Below are positions 1-5,229 of a stretch of DNA of 5,265 nucleotides, piece after piece. The notes under the pieces are model-generated. The model saw nothing but the letters and a program-made list of their open reading frames with translations. It was not told the origin of the DNA and did not search any database. Every line of letters starts with the position of its first letter. Position 1 is the first letter of the stretch. The DNA comes from Hominenteromicrobium gallistercoris. GTDB lineage: Bacteria; Bacillota; Clostridia; Oscillospirales; Acutalibacteraceae. Location of the stretch: positions 1 to 5,265 of the forward strand of contig DWXR01000118.1 in NCBI GenBank assembly GCA_019119145.1, given 5' to 3'. The translations under genes were made by a program, and so were the position numbers.

Positions 1-732
1 CTGCATGACGGCGCCGTGGATGTGCAGCAGGTTTGTGAACACCACGCCGAGCACGCAGCTCGTGAGCGTGCCGAGCATGCTGCCGAGTATGGCGGAGAGG
101 CTGCGCCGGTCAAAGCCGTAAACGAACACGATGATGACGACGGTCAGAAGCGCGACGAGCAGCAGGCCCACCAGAATGGGGTTGGCGCCCTTCAGCGAAG
201 TGGGGACCATGATCTTCCAGATGGCCAGCACGGTGATCACAAAGGAGAGCAGGGCCCGGAGACCGCCCGGCCCGGCAAACAGAATCAGGAGCAGTGCAAA
301 GATGGCCGCCAGCAGGATCTCCCAGCCGATGCGGTAGTGGTCGATCATGGTGACGGAGGTGATGGCGTCGTCCGTATGGCTGACGACGACCAGAGCGCTG
401 TCGCCGGGCACAAACATCTTGTCCTGCTCGAGGCTGCCGCTGAGCAGGTTGACGCCGGTCGTCTCCTGCCCGGCGAACATGCCTTCCTCGATGCGCAGGG
501 TGCAGTACTGCTCTCCGTTTTGGATGATGCCGTTGTTGATGATCGTGGAGTTGTCGACCTCCAGCACGGTTGCGCGCACCTTTTCGGCGTCCTGATAGAT
601 CAGCGCGCCTTCGTAGCCGGTGGGCACCAGCAGGAGCACGACGGTCAGCAGGATGCCGGGGATCAGCACCCGCGACGAGGAGGTCTGTTCACCCCACAGC
701 TTTTTGAACAGGGCGAGGATCTTTTTATGCAT
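1..732 (-). CDS. YibE/F family multi-pass membrane protein (C-terminal part outside window)
   Basis: The reading frame is open from the ATG at 732 down to the window edge, giving 244 residues with no stop, so the protein is cut at its C-terminus. One membrane segment lies at about residues 21-37. A soluble, probably extracytoplasmic, mostly beta-like stretch follows at about 40-130 (it contains PTGYEGALIYQDAEKVRATV). Four closely spaced hydrophobic segments come next, at about 137-153, 157-178, 183-205 and 210-232. The visible end reads HIHGAVMQ. This architecture and these phrases fit the YibE/F-like family, whose biochemical role is not established; a transport role is only a guess. The start at 732 is chosen because AAGGAG sits about 9 bases upstream. 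An in-frame ATG at 777 has no ribosome site and overlaps the end of a hairpin. The gene follows the phosphatase on the same strand after a 111-base gap with no convincing promoter, so read-through transcription is likely. Confidence 0.85.
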   Translation of the reverse strand, partial: MHKKILALFKKLWGEQTSSSRVLIPGILLTVVLLLVPTGYEGALIYQDAEKVRATVLEVDNSTIINNGIIQNGEQYCTLRIEEGMFAGQETTGVNLLSGSLEQDKMFVPGDSALVVVSHTDDAITSVTMIDHYRIGWEILLAAIFALLLILFAGPGGLRALLSFVITVLAIWKIMVPTSLKGANPILVGLLLVALLTVVIIVFVYGFDRRSLSAILGSMLGTLTSCVLGVVFTNLLHIHGAVMQ

Positions 733-739
733 GGGCTTG

Positions 740-747
740 TTCTCCTT
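740..747 (-). promoter_or_regulatory. Ribosome binding site deciding the YibE/F start
   Basis: On the minus strand CCAAGGAGAACAAGCCC precedes the ATG at 732, a strong Shine-Dalgarno sequence at normal spacing. The in-frame ATG 15 codons upstream (777) is preceded by CGCGGCTCTGC, which has no such site. This supports the shorter start. Confidence 0.75.
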
Positions 748-780
748 GGTGAAAATACTTGAAATGCCTGGTTTCATGCA

Positions 781-825
781 GAGCCGCGGGCGGCGCCCCA
801 CGCTGGAGGTGCCGCCCGCAGGCTT
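781..825 (-). terminator. GC-rich hairpin between phosphatase and YibE/F genes (weak or partial terminator)
   Basis: Bases 786-797 pair with 808-819 (12 pairs, one of them G-U) around a 10-base loop. The stem extends through 781-785 with 821-825 after a single bulged A at 820. It begins 18 bases after the phosphatase stop codon, the usual place for a terminator. Read in the minus direction, however, it is followed by CTGCATGAAACC, with no run of U. It may therefore attenuate rather than stop transcription, or protect the 3' end of the phosphatase message while some transcripts continue into the YibE/F gene. The hairpin itself is seen directly; its function is inferred. Confidence 0.5.
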
Positions 826-843
826 TATTCAGGTGTGTGCTTC

Positions 844-2481
844 TTATTCCACGCCGGTCAGTTCGGCAAGGTTGAAGTAGATGTCGGTGTTGTCGTAGTA
901 GCCCTCAAACAGCTCCTGGCCGGCGCCCATGGCGTAGACGGCAACCGGCAGGCCGGTGTGGCTGTAGCTGCTGAAGTCGATGCCCGACTTGTTGTTCAGG
1001 ATGTGGGTGATGGTGACGCTCAGCGGCTCATAGCTGCCGTACAGGATGTACTCTTCCTGGCTCAGCTCGGTTTCGTCCGTCTTGGTCATCGTCATGTTGT
1101 AGGCGTCTTCCAGCAGGTCCAGCTCGTAGTCGGTCATGACCAGGCTGCCCGAGGTCACGCCGGAGGGGTGGCTGTCGGCGCTGTCGGTCACGACGCCGTC
1201 TTCAGCAGCCTGGCCGGCGGCCTCTTCGGTCACCAGGCCGAACAGCTCGGCAACGTCGTCGAGCACCTCTTCAAAGCTGGTGCCGTTTTCCTTGTAGCTC
1301 GCAACGTAGTCGGTGTCGAACTTTGCGTAGCTGATCTTCTGGTTGGAAAGGTTCTGCAGGAAGGTGTCGTAGTTGGTGCCGGCATAGCCGATGGTCAGGC
1401 CGCCGGTCTCATGGTCGCCGGTCACGAGGATCAGCGTTTCGTCCGGATGCTCGTTGTAGAAGTCAATCGCGACGTCGACGGCGTCGGAGAGCGCCTCGGT
1501 GTCGGCCAGCGTGGAGCCGGCGTCATTGGCGTGGCAGGCCCAGTCGATCTTGCCGCCTTCGACCATCATGAAGAAGCCCGTGTCGTTCTCCAGCATCTCG
1601 ATGCCCTTGGAAACGTAGTCGGAGAGCGCCCAGGTGCCTTCCTCGCGGTCCAGCTCATACGGGATCGAATCGCCGTCTGCAAGCTGCTCGCTGATGACGA
1701 CGGCCTTGCCGGAGTCCGCGCCGAGCGCCTCAGCGTCCGCCTGCGTGCGGGCTACGGTGTAGCCGGCGTCGGCGGCAAGCTCGTACAGGTCGTCCTGATC
1801 CTCCTCAGCGCCGGTGGGCTGCAGCAGCGCGCCGCCCGCGAAGTAATCGAACTCGCTCTCGATCATCTCAAGGCCGATCTCATAGTAGCTGTTGCGGCTG
1901 ACCTGGTGGCAGTAGAAGGCGGCCGGCGTGGCGTGGTTCAGGTTGACGCTGGAAACGACGCCGATCTTGTAGCCGAGCTGATCCTTCAGCTTTTCCGCAA
2001 TGGTCTCATACGAGACGGTGCCGGTCTCGTCCATGTTGATCGTGCCGCTGTAGGTCTTGTGGCCGGTCGAAATGGAGGTGGCGGTGGAAGCGGAGTCCGG
2101 GCAGAAGCTCGTGCTGTCGTACGTCTGCGCGCTGCCCGCTACCGGGAAATCGATGAAGCTCAGCGCGTCCTCATGCTCGAGGATGGCGCCGTCGCCGCCC
2201 ATGCTGGTGCCGTTCTCCAGAGCCGAGAGGTAGTAGTTCGTGCTCTGGATCTGCGGGTAGCTCATGCCGTCGCCGATGAACAGGAAGATGTATTTCGGCG
2301 TACCGGTGGAGGTAGACGCATCGGAAGCCTCCGGTGCGGCGGTGCTGGCGGGAGCCGCGGTGGCCGACGCGCTGCTTTCAGACGAGGTCTCGCTGCTGGC
2401 AGGCGTACCGCATGCTGCCAGGCTCAGGGCCAGGGTGGCCGCGCTCAAAAGAGCTGCGGCACGTTTGAGTGTTTTTCTCAT
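844..2481 (-). CDS. Secreted alkaline phosphatase, predicted lipoprotein (PhoA superfamily)
   Basis: This 545-residue protein hydrolyses phosphate monoesters outside the membrane. A lipoprotein signal lies at residues 1-24: positive MRKTLKR, a hydrophobic core and a lipobox ending LAAC with Cys24 as the likely lipidation site. A Ser/Ala/Thr-rich tether follows to about residue 60. Catalytic motifs appear in family order: FIGDGM with metal ligand Asp71; PDSAST with nucleophile Ser130 (Asp129 beside it); HATPAAF at 183-189; a VSR motif with Arg196, matching the phosphate-binding Arg; VEGGKIDWACH with Glu308, Asp313 and His317; TGDHETGG with Asp356 and His357; and HTG with His508. All ligands for the two zinc sites are therefore present. 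By motif alignment His183 and Trp314 replace Asp153 and Lys328 of the E. coli enzyme, a variation known elsewhere in the family. Residues about 366-500 form a long variable insert. AAGGAGAGAG precedes the ATG with about 12 bases between. The gene is divergent from the ABC operon. Confidence 0.95.
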   Translation of the reverse strand: MRKTLKRAAALLSAATLALSLAACGTPASSETSSESSASATAAPASTAAPEASDASTSTGTPKYIFLFIGDGMSYPQIQSTNYYLSALENGTSMGGDGAILEHEDALSFIDFPVAGSAQTYDSTSFCPDSASTATSISTGHKTYSGTINMDETGTVSYETIAEKLKDQLGYKIGVVSSVNLNHATPAAFYCHQVSRNSYYEIGLEMIESEFDYFAGGALLQPTGAEEDQDDLYELAADAGYTVARTQADAEALGADSGKAVVISEQLADGDSIPYELDREEGTWALSDYVSKGIEMLENDTGFFMMVEGGKIDWACHANDAGSTLADTEALSDAVDVAIDFYNEHPDETLILVTGDHETGGLTIGYAGTNYDTFLQNLSNQKISYAKFDTDYVASYKENGTSFEEVLDDVAELFGLVTEEAAGQAAEDGVVTDSADSHPSGVTSGSLVMTDYELDLLEDAYNMTMTKTDETELSQEEYILYGSYEPLSVTITHILNNKSGIDFSSYSHTGLPVAVYAMGAGQELFEGYYDNTDIYFNLAELTGVE

Positions 2482-2490
2482 GTTTGATTC

Positions 2491-2499
2491 TCTCTCCTT
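2491..2499 (-). promoter_or_regulatory. Ribosome binding site of the phosphatase gene
   Basis: AAGGAGAGA on the minus strand lies about 12 bases (counted from GGAG) before the ATG at 2481. It supports that start, which also yields a textbook lipoprotein signal peptide. Spacing is slightly long but within the normal range. Confidence 0.75.
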
Positions 2500-2529
2500 G
2501 ATTTCTGCGTGATTTTATTTGTGCAGAGT

Positions 2530-2569
2530 CTGCCGCAGGGAATCCGGAATGCGGAATCCCCCGCGGCAG
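2530..2569 (-). promoter_or_regulatory. Stem-loop at the 5' end of the phosphatase mRNA
   Basis: Bases 2530-2536 pair exactly with 2563-2569 (7 pairs). After a small internal loop (2537 against 2561-2562), 2538-2541 pair with 2557-2560, one A-A mismatch follows, and 2543-2546 pair with 2552-2555. The apical loop is 5 bases. The TATAAT box at 2580-2575 predicts transcription starting near 2567-2569, which puts this hairpin at the extreme 5' end of the message, about 48 bases before the start codon. By analogy with 5' stem-loops that protect bacterial mRNAs, it could stabilise the transcript. It does not cover the ribosome site, and no U-run follows it (the next RNA bases are ACTCTGC), so a terminator is unlikely. 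Confidence 0.55.
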
Positions 2570-2574
2570 TTCCT

Positions 2575-2603
2575 ATTATAAGGAGGGGCGGGCGGCGGCG
2601 AAA
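2575..2603 (-). promoter_or_regulatory. Promoter of the phosphatase gene: perfect -10, poor -35
   Basis: The minus strand carries a perfect TATAAT at 2580-2575. At 17-base spacing the -35 position reads TTTCGC (2603-2598), a poor match to TTGACA, and the spacer is C-rich. A good -10 with a weak -35 is typical of activator-dependent promoters. I saw no convincing tandem PhoP/PhoB boxes upstream, so phosphate control is not shown by the sequence. Confidence 0.6.
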
Positions 2604-2640
2604 CCATGGGATTGTAAAATCATCGGCAAGAATACGTAAG

Positions 2641-2668
2641 AAATTGCGCGGTTTCTGCGCGCGGATTT
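2641..2668. repeat. Imperfect inverted repeat in the divergent control region
   Basis: AAAT (2641-2644) and GCGCG (2646-2650) are mirrored by CGCGC (2658-2662) and ATTT (2665-2668), with one bulged G at 2663. It sits between the two divergent promoters, about 20 bases upstream of the -35 of the ABC operon. This is the position of a possible regulator site. The arrangement is seen; binding is inferred. Confidence 0.3.
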
Positions 2669-2689
2669 AACATTGCGGCGCGGGGCATA

Positions 2690-2718
2690 TTGACAAATGC
2701 TTCCCGCGCGGGTATATT
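2690..2718 (+). promoter_or_regulatory. Strong sigma-A-like promoter of the ABC operon
   Basis: A perfect TTGACA at 2690-2695 is followed after exactly 17 bases by TATATT at 2713-2718, five of six matches to TATAAT. Transcription would start near 2725, leaving a leader of about 44 bases before the ATP-binding gene. The spacer holds the perfect 10-base palindrome CCCGCGCGGG (2703-2712), directly abutting the -10 box, which could be an operator. An unregulated promoter this close to consensus would be strong, so repression would make sense. Confidence 0.8.
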
Positions 2719-2756
2719 TGTGGTGCGGCATACAGCCGCAAATCTTCGTTTGAAAA

Positions 2757-2762
2757 AGGAGA
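2757..2762 (+). promoter_or_regulatory. Ribosome binding site of the ABC ATPase gene
   Basis: AGGAGA lies within AAAAAGGAGAAAGAAA, with 7 bases between AGGAG and the ATG at 2769. It is a strong site in an unstructured A-rich leader and fixes the start. Confidence 0.8.
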
Positions 2763-2768
2763 AAGAAA

Positions 2769-3485
2769 ATGCTGAACATCCAGAACCTGACCAAGCGGTA
2801 CGGCAGCAAAACGGCTGTCGACAATCTCAGCCTCAGCATCGAGGCGGGGGAGATCTGCGCCTTCATCGGCCACAACGGCGCGGGCAAGACGACGACGCTC
2901 AAGGCCTGCTGCGGGCTGCTCACGCCGGACAGCGGCGAGATCACCGTGGACGGCATGTCGATCCGCGAGAAGCCGATCGACTGCAAGCGCGTGATGGCCT
3001 ACATACCCGACAACCCCGATATGTACGAGTTCCTGACCGGCTACGAATACCTCAACTTCGTCGCCGACGTCTACGGCGTCACGAAGGAGGACCGCGAAAA
3101 GCGCATCGCGGAACTCGGCGCGCTGCTCGGCATCACAGACGCGCTCGGCGGCGCGATCTCCGAGTGCTCGCACGGCATGAAACAGAAGATCGCGATCATT
3201 TCGGCGCTGATCCACAAGCCGAAGCTGATCCTGATGGACGAACCGTTCGTCGGGCTCGACCCGGTCGCGTCGCACCAGCTCAAAAACCTGATGGCCGAGC
3301 ACTGCGCAAACGGCGGCGCGATCTTCTTCTCCACGCACGTGCTGGAGGTCGCCGAGAAGCTGTGCAACAAGGTCGCGATCATCAAAAACGGCAAGCTGGT
3401 CGCAAGCGGCGCGATGGACGACGTGCGCGGCGACTCCTCGCTGGAGGAGATCTTCCTGGAGCTGGAGGAGGAGAAGGCGCAATGA
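2769..3485 (+). CDS. ABC transporter ATP-binding protein (ABC-2 type exporter)
   Basis: This 238-residue cytoplasmic ATPase should power the membrane partner encoded immediately downstream. Motifs in order: Walker A GHNGAGKT at 34-41; YIPDNPDMYEFLT at about 78-90, where the Q-loop would be; signature-like CSHGMKQK at 133-140; Walker B LILMDEP at 153-159 with catalytic Glu158; D-loop GLDP at 162-165; and switch His190 in FFSTH. The degenerate SHGMK signature in place of LSGGQ, and the lack of an obvious Q-loop Gln, are common in ABC-2 type and bacitracin- or EcsA-like exporter ATPases, so they are not signs of decay. The length is normal for a free-standing ATPase. The C-terminus is acidic (ELEEEKAQ). 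The stop overlaps the next start as ATGA, indicating translational coupling. The substrate cannot be read from the sequence. Confidence 0.95.
   Translation: MLNIQNLTKRYGSKTAVDNLSLSIEAGEICAFIGHNGAGKTTTLKACCGLLTPDSGEITVDGMSIREKPIDCKRVMAYIPDNPDMYEFLTGYEYLNFVADVYGVTKEDREKRIAELGALLGITDALGGAISECSHGMKQKIAIISALIHKPKLILMDEPFVGLDPVASHQLKNLMAEHCANGGAIFFSTHVLEVAEKLCNKVAIIKNGKLVASGAMDDVRGDSSLEEIFLELEEEKAQ
3466..3473 (+). promoter_or_regulatory. Ribosome binding site of the permease gene inside the ATPase gene
   Basis: The GGAGGAGGAG run encoding the acidic tail of the ATPase doubles as a Shine-Dalgarno sequence 8 bases before the ATG at 3482. Together with the ATGA overlap it decides the permease start, although the reading frame stays open for hundreds of bases upstream. 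Confidence 0.7.
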
Positions 3486-5062
3486 AAAACCTGATGAAAA
3501 TCCAGCTCAAGGGCATGCTGTTCCGCATGCGGCAGAGCGGCGGCAAGCGCGCGTCCGGCGCGCTGATCGTCGGCCTTTTGATCTTCTGCCTCCTCTGGAT
3601 TGAGCTCGTCTTCGTCGCGCTCTGGGCGCAGATGACGGTCTTCTGCACGATGGGCCTTGCCTGGCTTTACTTTTCGCTGGCCGGAATTCTGGCGCTGGCG
3701 CTCGCCGTCTTTGGCAGCGTGTTCATGACGCAGACGCAGCTTTACGACGCGAAGGACAACGAGCTGCTGCTCTCGATGCCGATCCGGCCGATGCAGATTC
3801 TGATGAGCCGCATGGCGGTGCTGCTCGTGCTGACCGGCGTGTTCACTCTGGCCGCGCTGCTGCCGGCCTACGTCATGTACGCCGCGTTCTTCGGCGTGAC
3901 GGTGCAGATCGTCGTCGGCTGGGTGCTCTCGGCCGCGGCGCTGATTTTGCTGGCGCAGGCGGTCTGCTGCGCGCTCGGCTGGGTGCTGCACTGGCTCCTG
4001 AGCCGCATTCGCAACAAGGCGGTCGTTTCGATGACCTTTACCGTGCTGTTTCTGGTCGTGTACTTTTACGTCTACACAAACGCGAACAATCTGCTGACGC
4101 AGCTCATGCAGAGCGGCGAGCAGATTGCGGCCGCGGTGCAGGGCGCAGCATGGCCGCTCTATGCGGTCGGCATGGGCATGGGCGGCTCGCTGCCGCACAC
4201 GCTGTTCACCGCCGTGCTCGGCGCGGGCGTCTTTGCGCTCGTGAGCTGGGCGCTCGCCGCTTCCTTTGCAAAGACGGTCACGGCGGGCAGCCGGAGCGGC
4301 GCCGCGCGCCGCAGGCGCGGCCGCCGCGACATGCGCGTCAAAACCCCGGTGCAGGCGATCTGCCATAAGGAGCTGCGCAAGTTCCTGACGAGCGCCGTGT
4401 ACCTGACGAACTTCGGCCTCGGCCTTGTGCTGCTCGTCGCGCTGCCGGTCGCGGCGCTGATCTTCCGCGGCCAGCTTCTGGAGGTCATCGGCCTGCTCGA
4501 CGGCTTCCGCCCGTTCATCGCCGGCGTCGTGGTGCTGGCGGCCGCGTTCTGCATCGCGACCTCGTGCATTTCCGCGCCGTCGATTTCGCTGGAGGGCAAA
4601 AGCCTCTGGGTGATCCGCTCGCTGCCGGTCAGCGGCAGGACGGTCCTGCGCGGCAAGCTGCGGATGCACTGCATGCTGCTCGTGCCGCTGTCCGCCGTGT
4701 GCGTGCTGGCGCTCGGGCTGATCGTCGGCTGCAGCGTCGTCGACACGCTGCTCGCCGCGGCGATCTGCGCGGTGTTCGGCTGGTTTGTCGGCGTGGCGGG
4801 GCTGGTGTGCAACCTGCTTGCGCCGCGCTTCGACTGGATCAATGAGGCGGGACCCTGCAAGCAGTCGGCGGCGGTTTTCCTCACGATCTTCGGCTCGTAC
4901 TTCGTGATGCTCGCGTTCGGCGGCCTCTTTGCGCTGCTGTATTCGTTCGGCCTCGCTTCGACGCTCTGCCTTGCGGCCTGCGCGGCGGTTCTGCTGCTTC
5001 TGACTATCGGGTTCCACGCGCTTCTGATGCGCTGGGGCGGCCGGCGCTTCGAGACGCTGTAA
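3482..5062 (+). CDS. ABC exporter permease, about 12 membrane segments
   Basis: This 526-residue integral membrane subunit is the likely partner of the preceding ATPase. Hydrophobic segments lie at about 26-49, 55-80, 110-135, 140-168, 180-198, 238-262, 304-328, 343-365, 397-417, 420-445, 463-487 and 490-513. They form two halves joined by a strongly basic cytoplasmic loop at about 270-300 (RSGAARRRRGRRDMR). Each half carries a similar phrase before a membrane segment: NELLLSMPIRPMQILMSR at 93-110, and SLEGKSLWVIRSLPVSGRTV at 369-388. This internal repeat points to a fused, duplicated permease, so one polypeptide may supply both transmembrane halves. It resembles the putative ABC exporter membrane family (Pfam ABC_tran_2 type) by recollection, not by search. 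The substrate is unknown. The start is set by the ATGA overlap and the upstream GGAGGAG. An intrinsic terminator follows 24 bases after the stop. Confidence 0.9.
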   Translation: MKNLMKIQLKGMLFRMRQSGGKRASGALIVGLLIFCLLWIELVFVALWAQMTVFCTMGLAWLYFSLAGILALALAVFGSVFMTQTQLYDAKDNELLLSMPIRPMQILMSRMAVLLVLTGVFTLAALLPAYVMYAAFFGVTVQIVVGWVLSAAALILLAQAVCCALGWVLHWLLSRIRNKAVVSMTFTVLFLVVYFYVYTNANNLLTQLMQSGEQIAAAVQGAAWPLYAVGMGMGGSLPHTLFTAVLGAGVFALVSWALAASFAKTVTAGSRSGAARRRRGRRDMRVKTPVQAICHKELRKFLTSAVYLTNFGLGLVLLVALPVAALIFRGQLLEVIGLLDGFRPFIAGVVVLAAAFCIATSCISAPSISLEGKSLWVIRSLPVSGRTVLRGKLRMHCMLLVPLSAVCVLALGLIVGCSVVDTLLAAAICAVFGWFVGVAGLVCNLLAPRFDWINEAGPCKQSAAVFLTIFGSYFVMLAFGGLFALLYSFGLASTLCLAACAAVLLLLTIGFHALLMRWGGRRFETL

Positions 5063-5086
5063 AGATTGTACGGCCTCCAATATGTG

Positions 5087-5125
5087 AAGCCGCGTGCGGA
5101 AATGCAAGTCCGCACGCGGCTTTTT
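5087..5125 (+). terminator. Intrinsic terminator of the ABC operon
   Basis: A perfect 14-base stem (5087-5100 with 5109-5122) encloses an 8-base loop, AATGCAAG, and ends in a TTTTT run (5121-5125). It starts 24 bases after the permease stop, closes the two-gene operon and separates it from the next gene. Confidence 0.9.
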
Positions 5126-5161
5126 GCGTTGAATACTCCTTGATTTCGCAGGTTTCTCCCC

Positions 5162-5191
5162 TTGTGCGGCGTCGTTTCGGTCTGGTATAAT
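5162..5191 (+). promoter_or_regulatory. Extended -10 promoter of the downstream glycosidase-like gene
   Basis: A perfect TATAAT at 5186-5191 is preceded by TGG, giving an extended TGnTATAAT. A partial -35 (TTGTGC, 5162-5167) lies 18 bases upstream. It lies between the ABC terminator and the next start codon, so the downstream gene begins its own transcription unit with a leader of about 30 bases. Confidence 0.75.
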
Positions 5192-5213
5192 AAAATCGAT
5201 ACAGATTCTGACG

Positions 5214-5219
5214 AAGGAG
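5214..5219 (+). promoter_or_regulatory. Ribosome binding site of the last gene
   Basis: AAGGAG lies 10 bases before the ATG at 5230. It fits the pattern of the other genes in the window and supports a real start for the truncated gene. Confidence 0.75.
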
Positions 5220-5229
5220 AGATAAAATT

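Noticed and set aside
16..762. A 248-residue plus-strand frame over the left end
   Set aside because: It is a shadow of the YibE/F gene; its Asp/His/Gln-rich product has no recognisable domain and no ribosome site.
733..777. Upstream in-frame ATG at 777 for the YibE/F gene
   Set aside because: It has no Shine-Dalgarno sequence and abuts the hairpin, while the ATG at 732 has a strong one.
835..2487. A 550-residue open frame on the plus strand opposite the phosphatase gene
   Set aside because: It is the exact shadow of a gene with all catalytic motifs. It is rich in Val, Ala and Gly with no family motif, has no ribosome site, and arises because high-GC codon use removes stops on the opposite strand.
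2530..2569. The leader hairpin as a riboswitch or transcription attenuator
   Set aside because: It is a single stem-loop with no conserved aptamer core that I recognise, no alternative stem and no U-run before the start codon.
2482..2768. A small RNA or small protein gene in the divergent region
   Set aside because: Both promoters are accounted for by the flanking genes, and I saw no start codon with a ribosome site leading to a sensible short frame and no extra terminator.
2576..2986. Minus-strand frames crossing the divergent control region and the start of the ATPase gene
   Set aside because: They oppose a motif-complete ATPase and run through both promoters; no ribosome site or domain was seen.
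3169..3194. Degenerate ABC signature (SHGMK) as evidence of a dead ATPase
   Set aside because: This variant is usual in ABC-2 type exporter ATPases, and Walker A, Walker B, catalytic Glu and switch His are all intact.
2690..3481. N-terminal extension of the permease frame back to 2690
   Set aside because: It overlaps the whole ATPase gene in another frame, starts inside the promoter, and gives Arg/His-rich non-protein-like sequence. The ATGA overlap at 3482 is a clear start.
3071..5107. A 678-residue open frame on the minus strand opposite the ABC genes
   Set aside because: The product is a repetitive Arg/His/Gln/Glu-rich composition typical of antisense reading of a hydrophobic high-GC gene. 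It also runs across the operon terminator.
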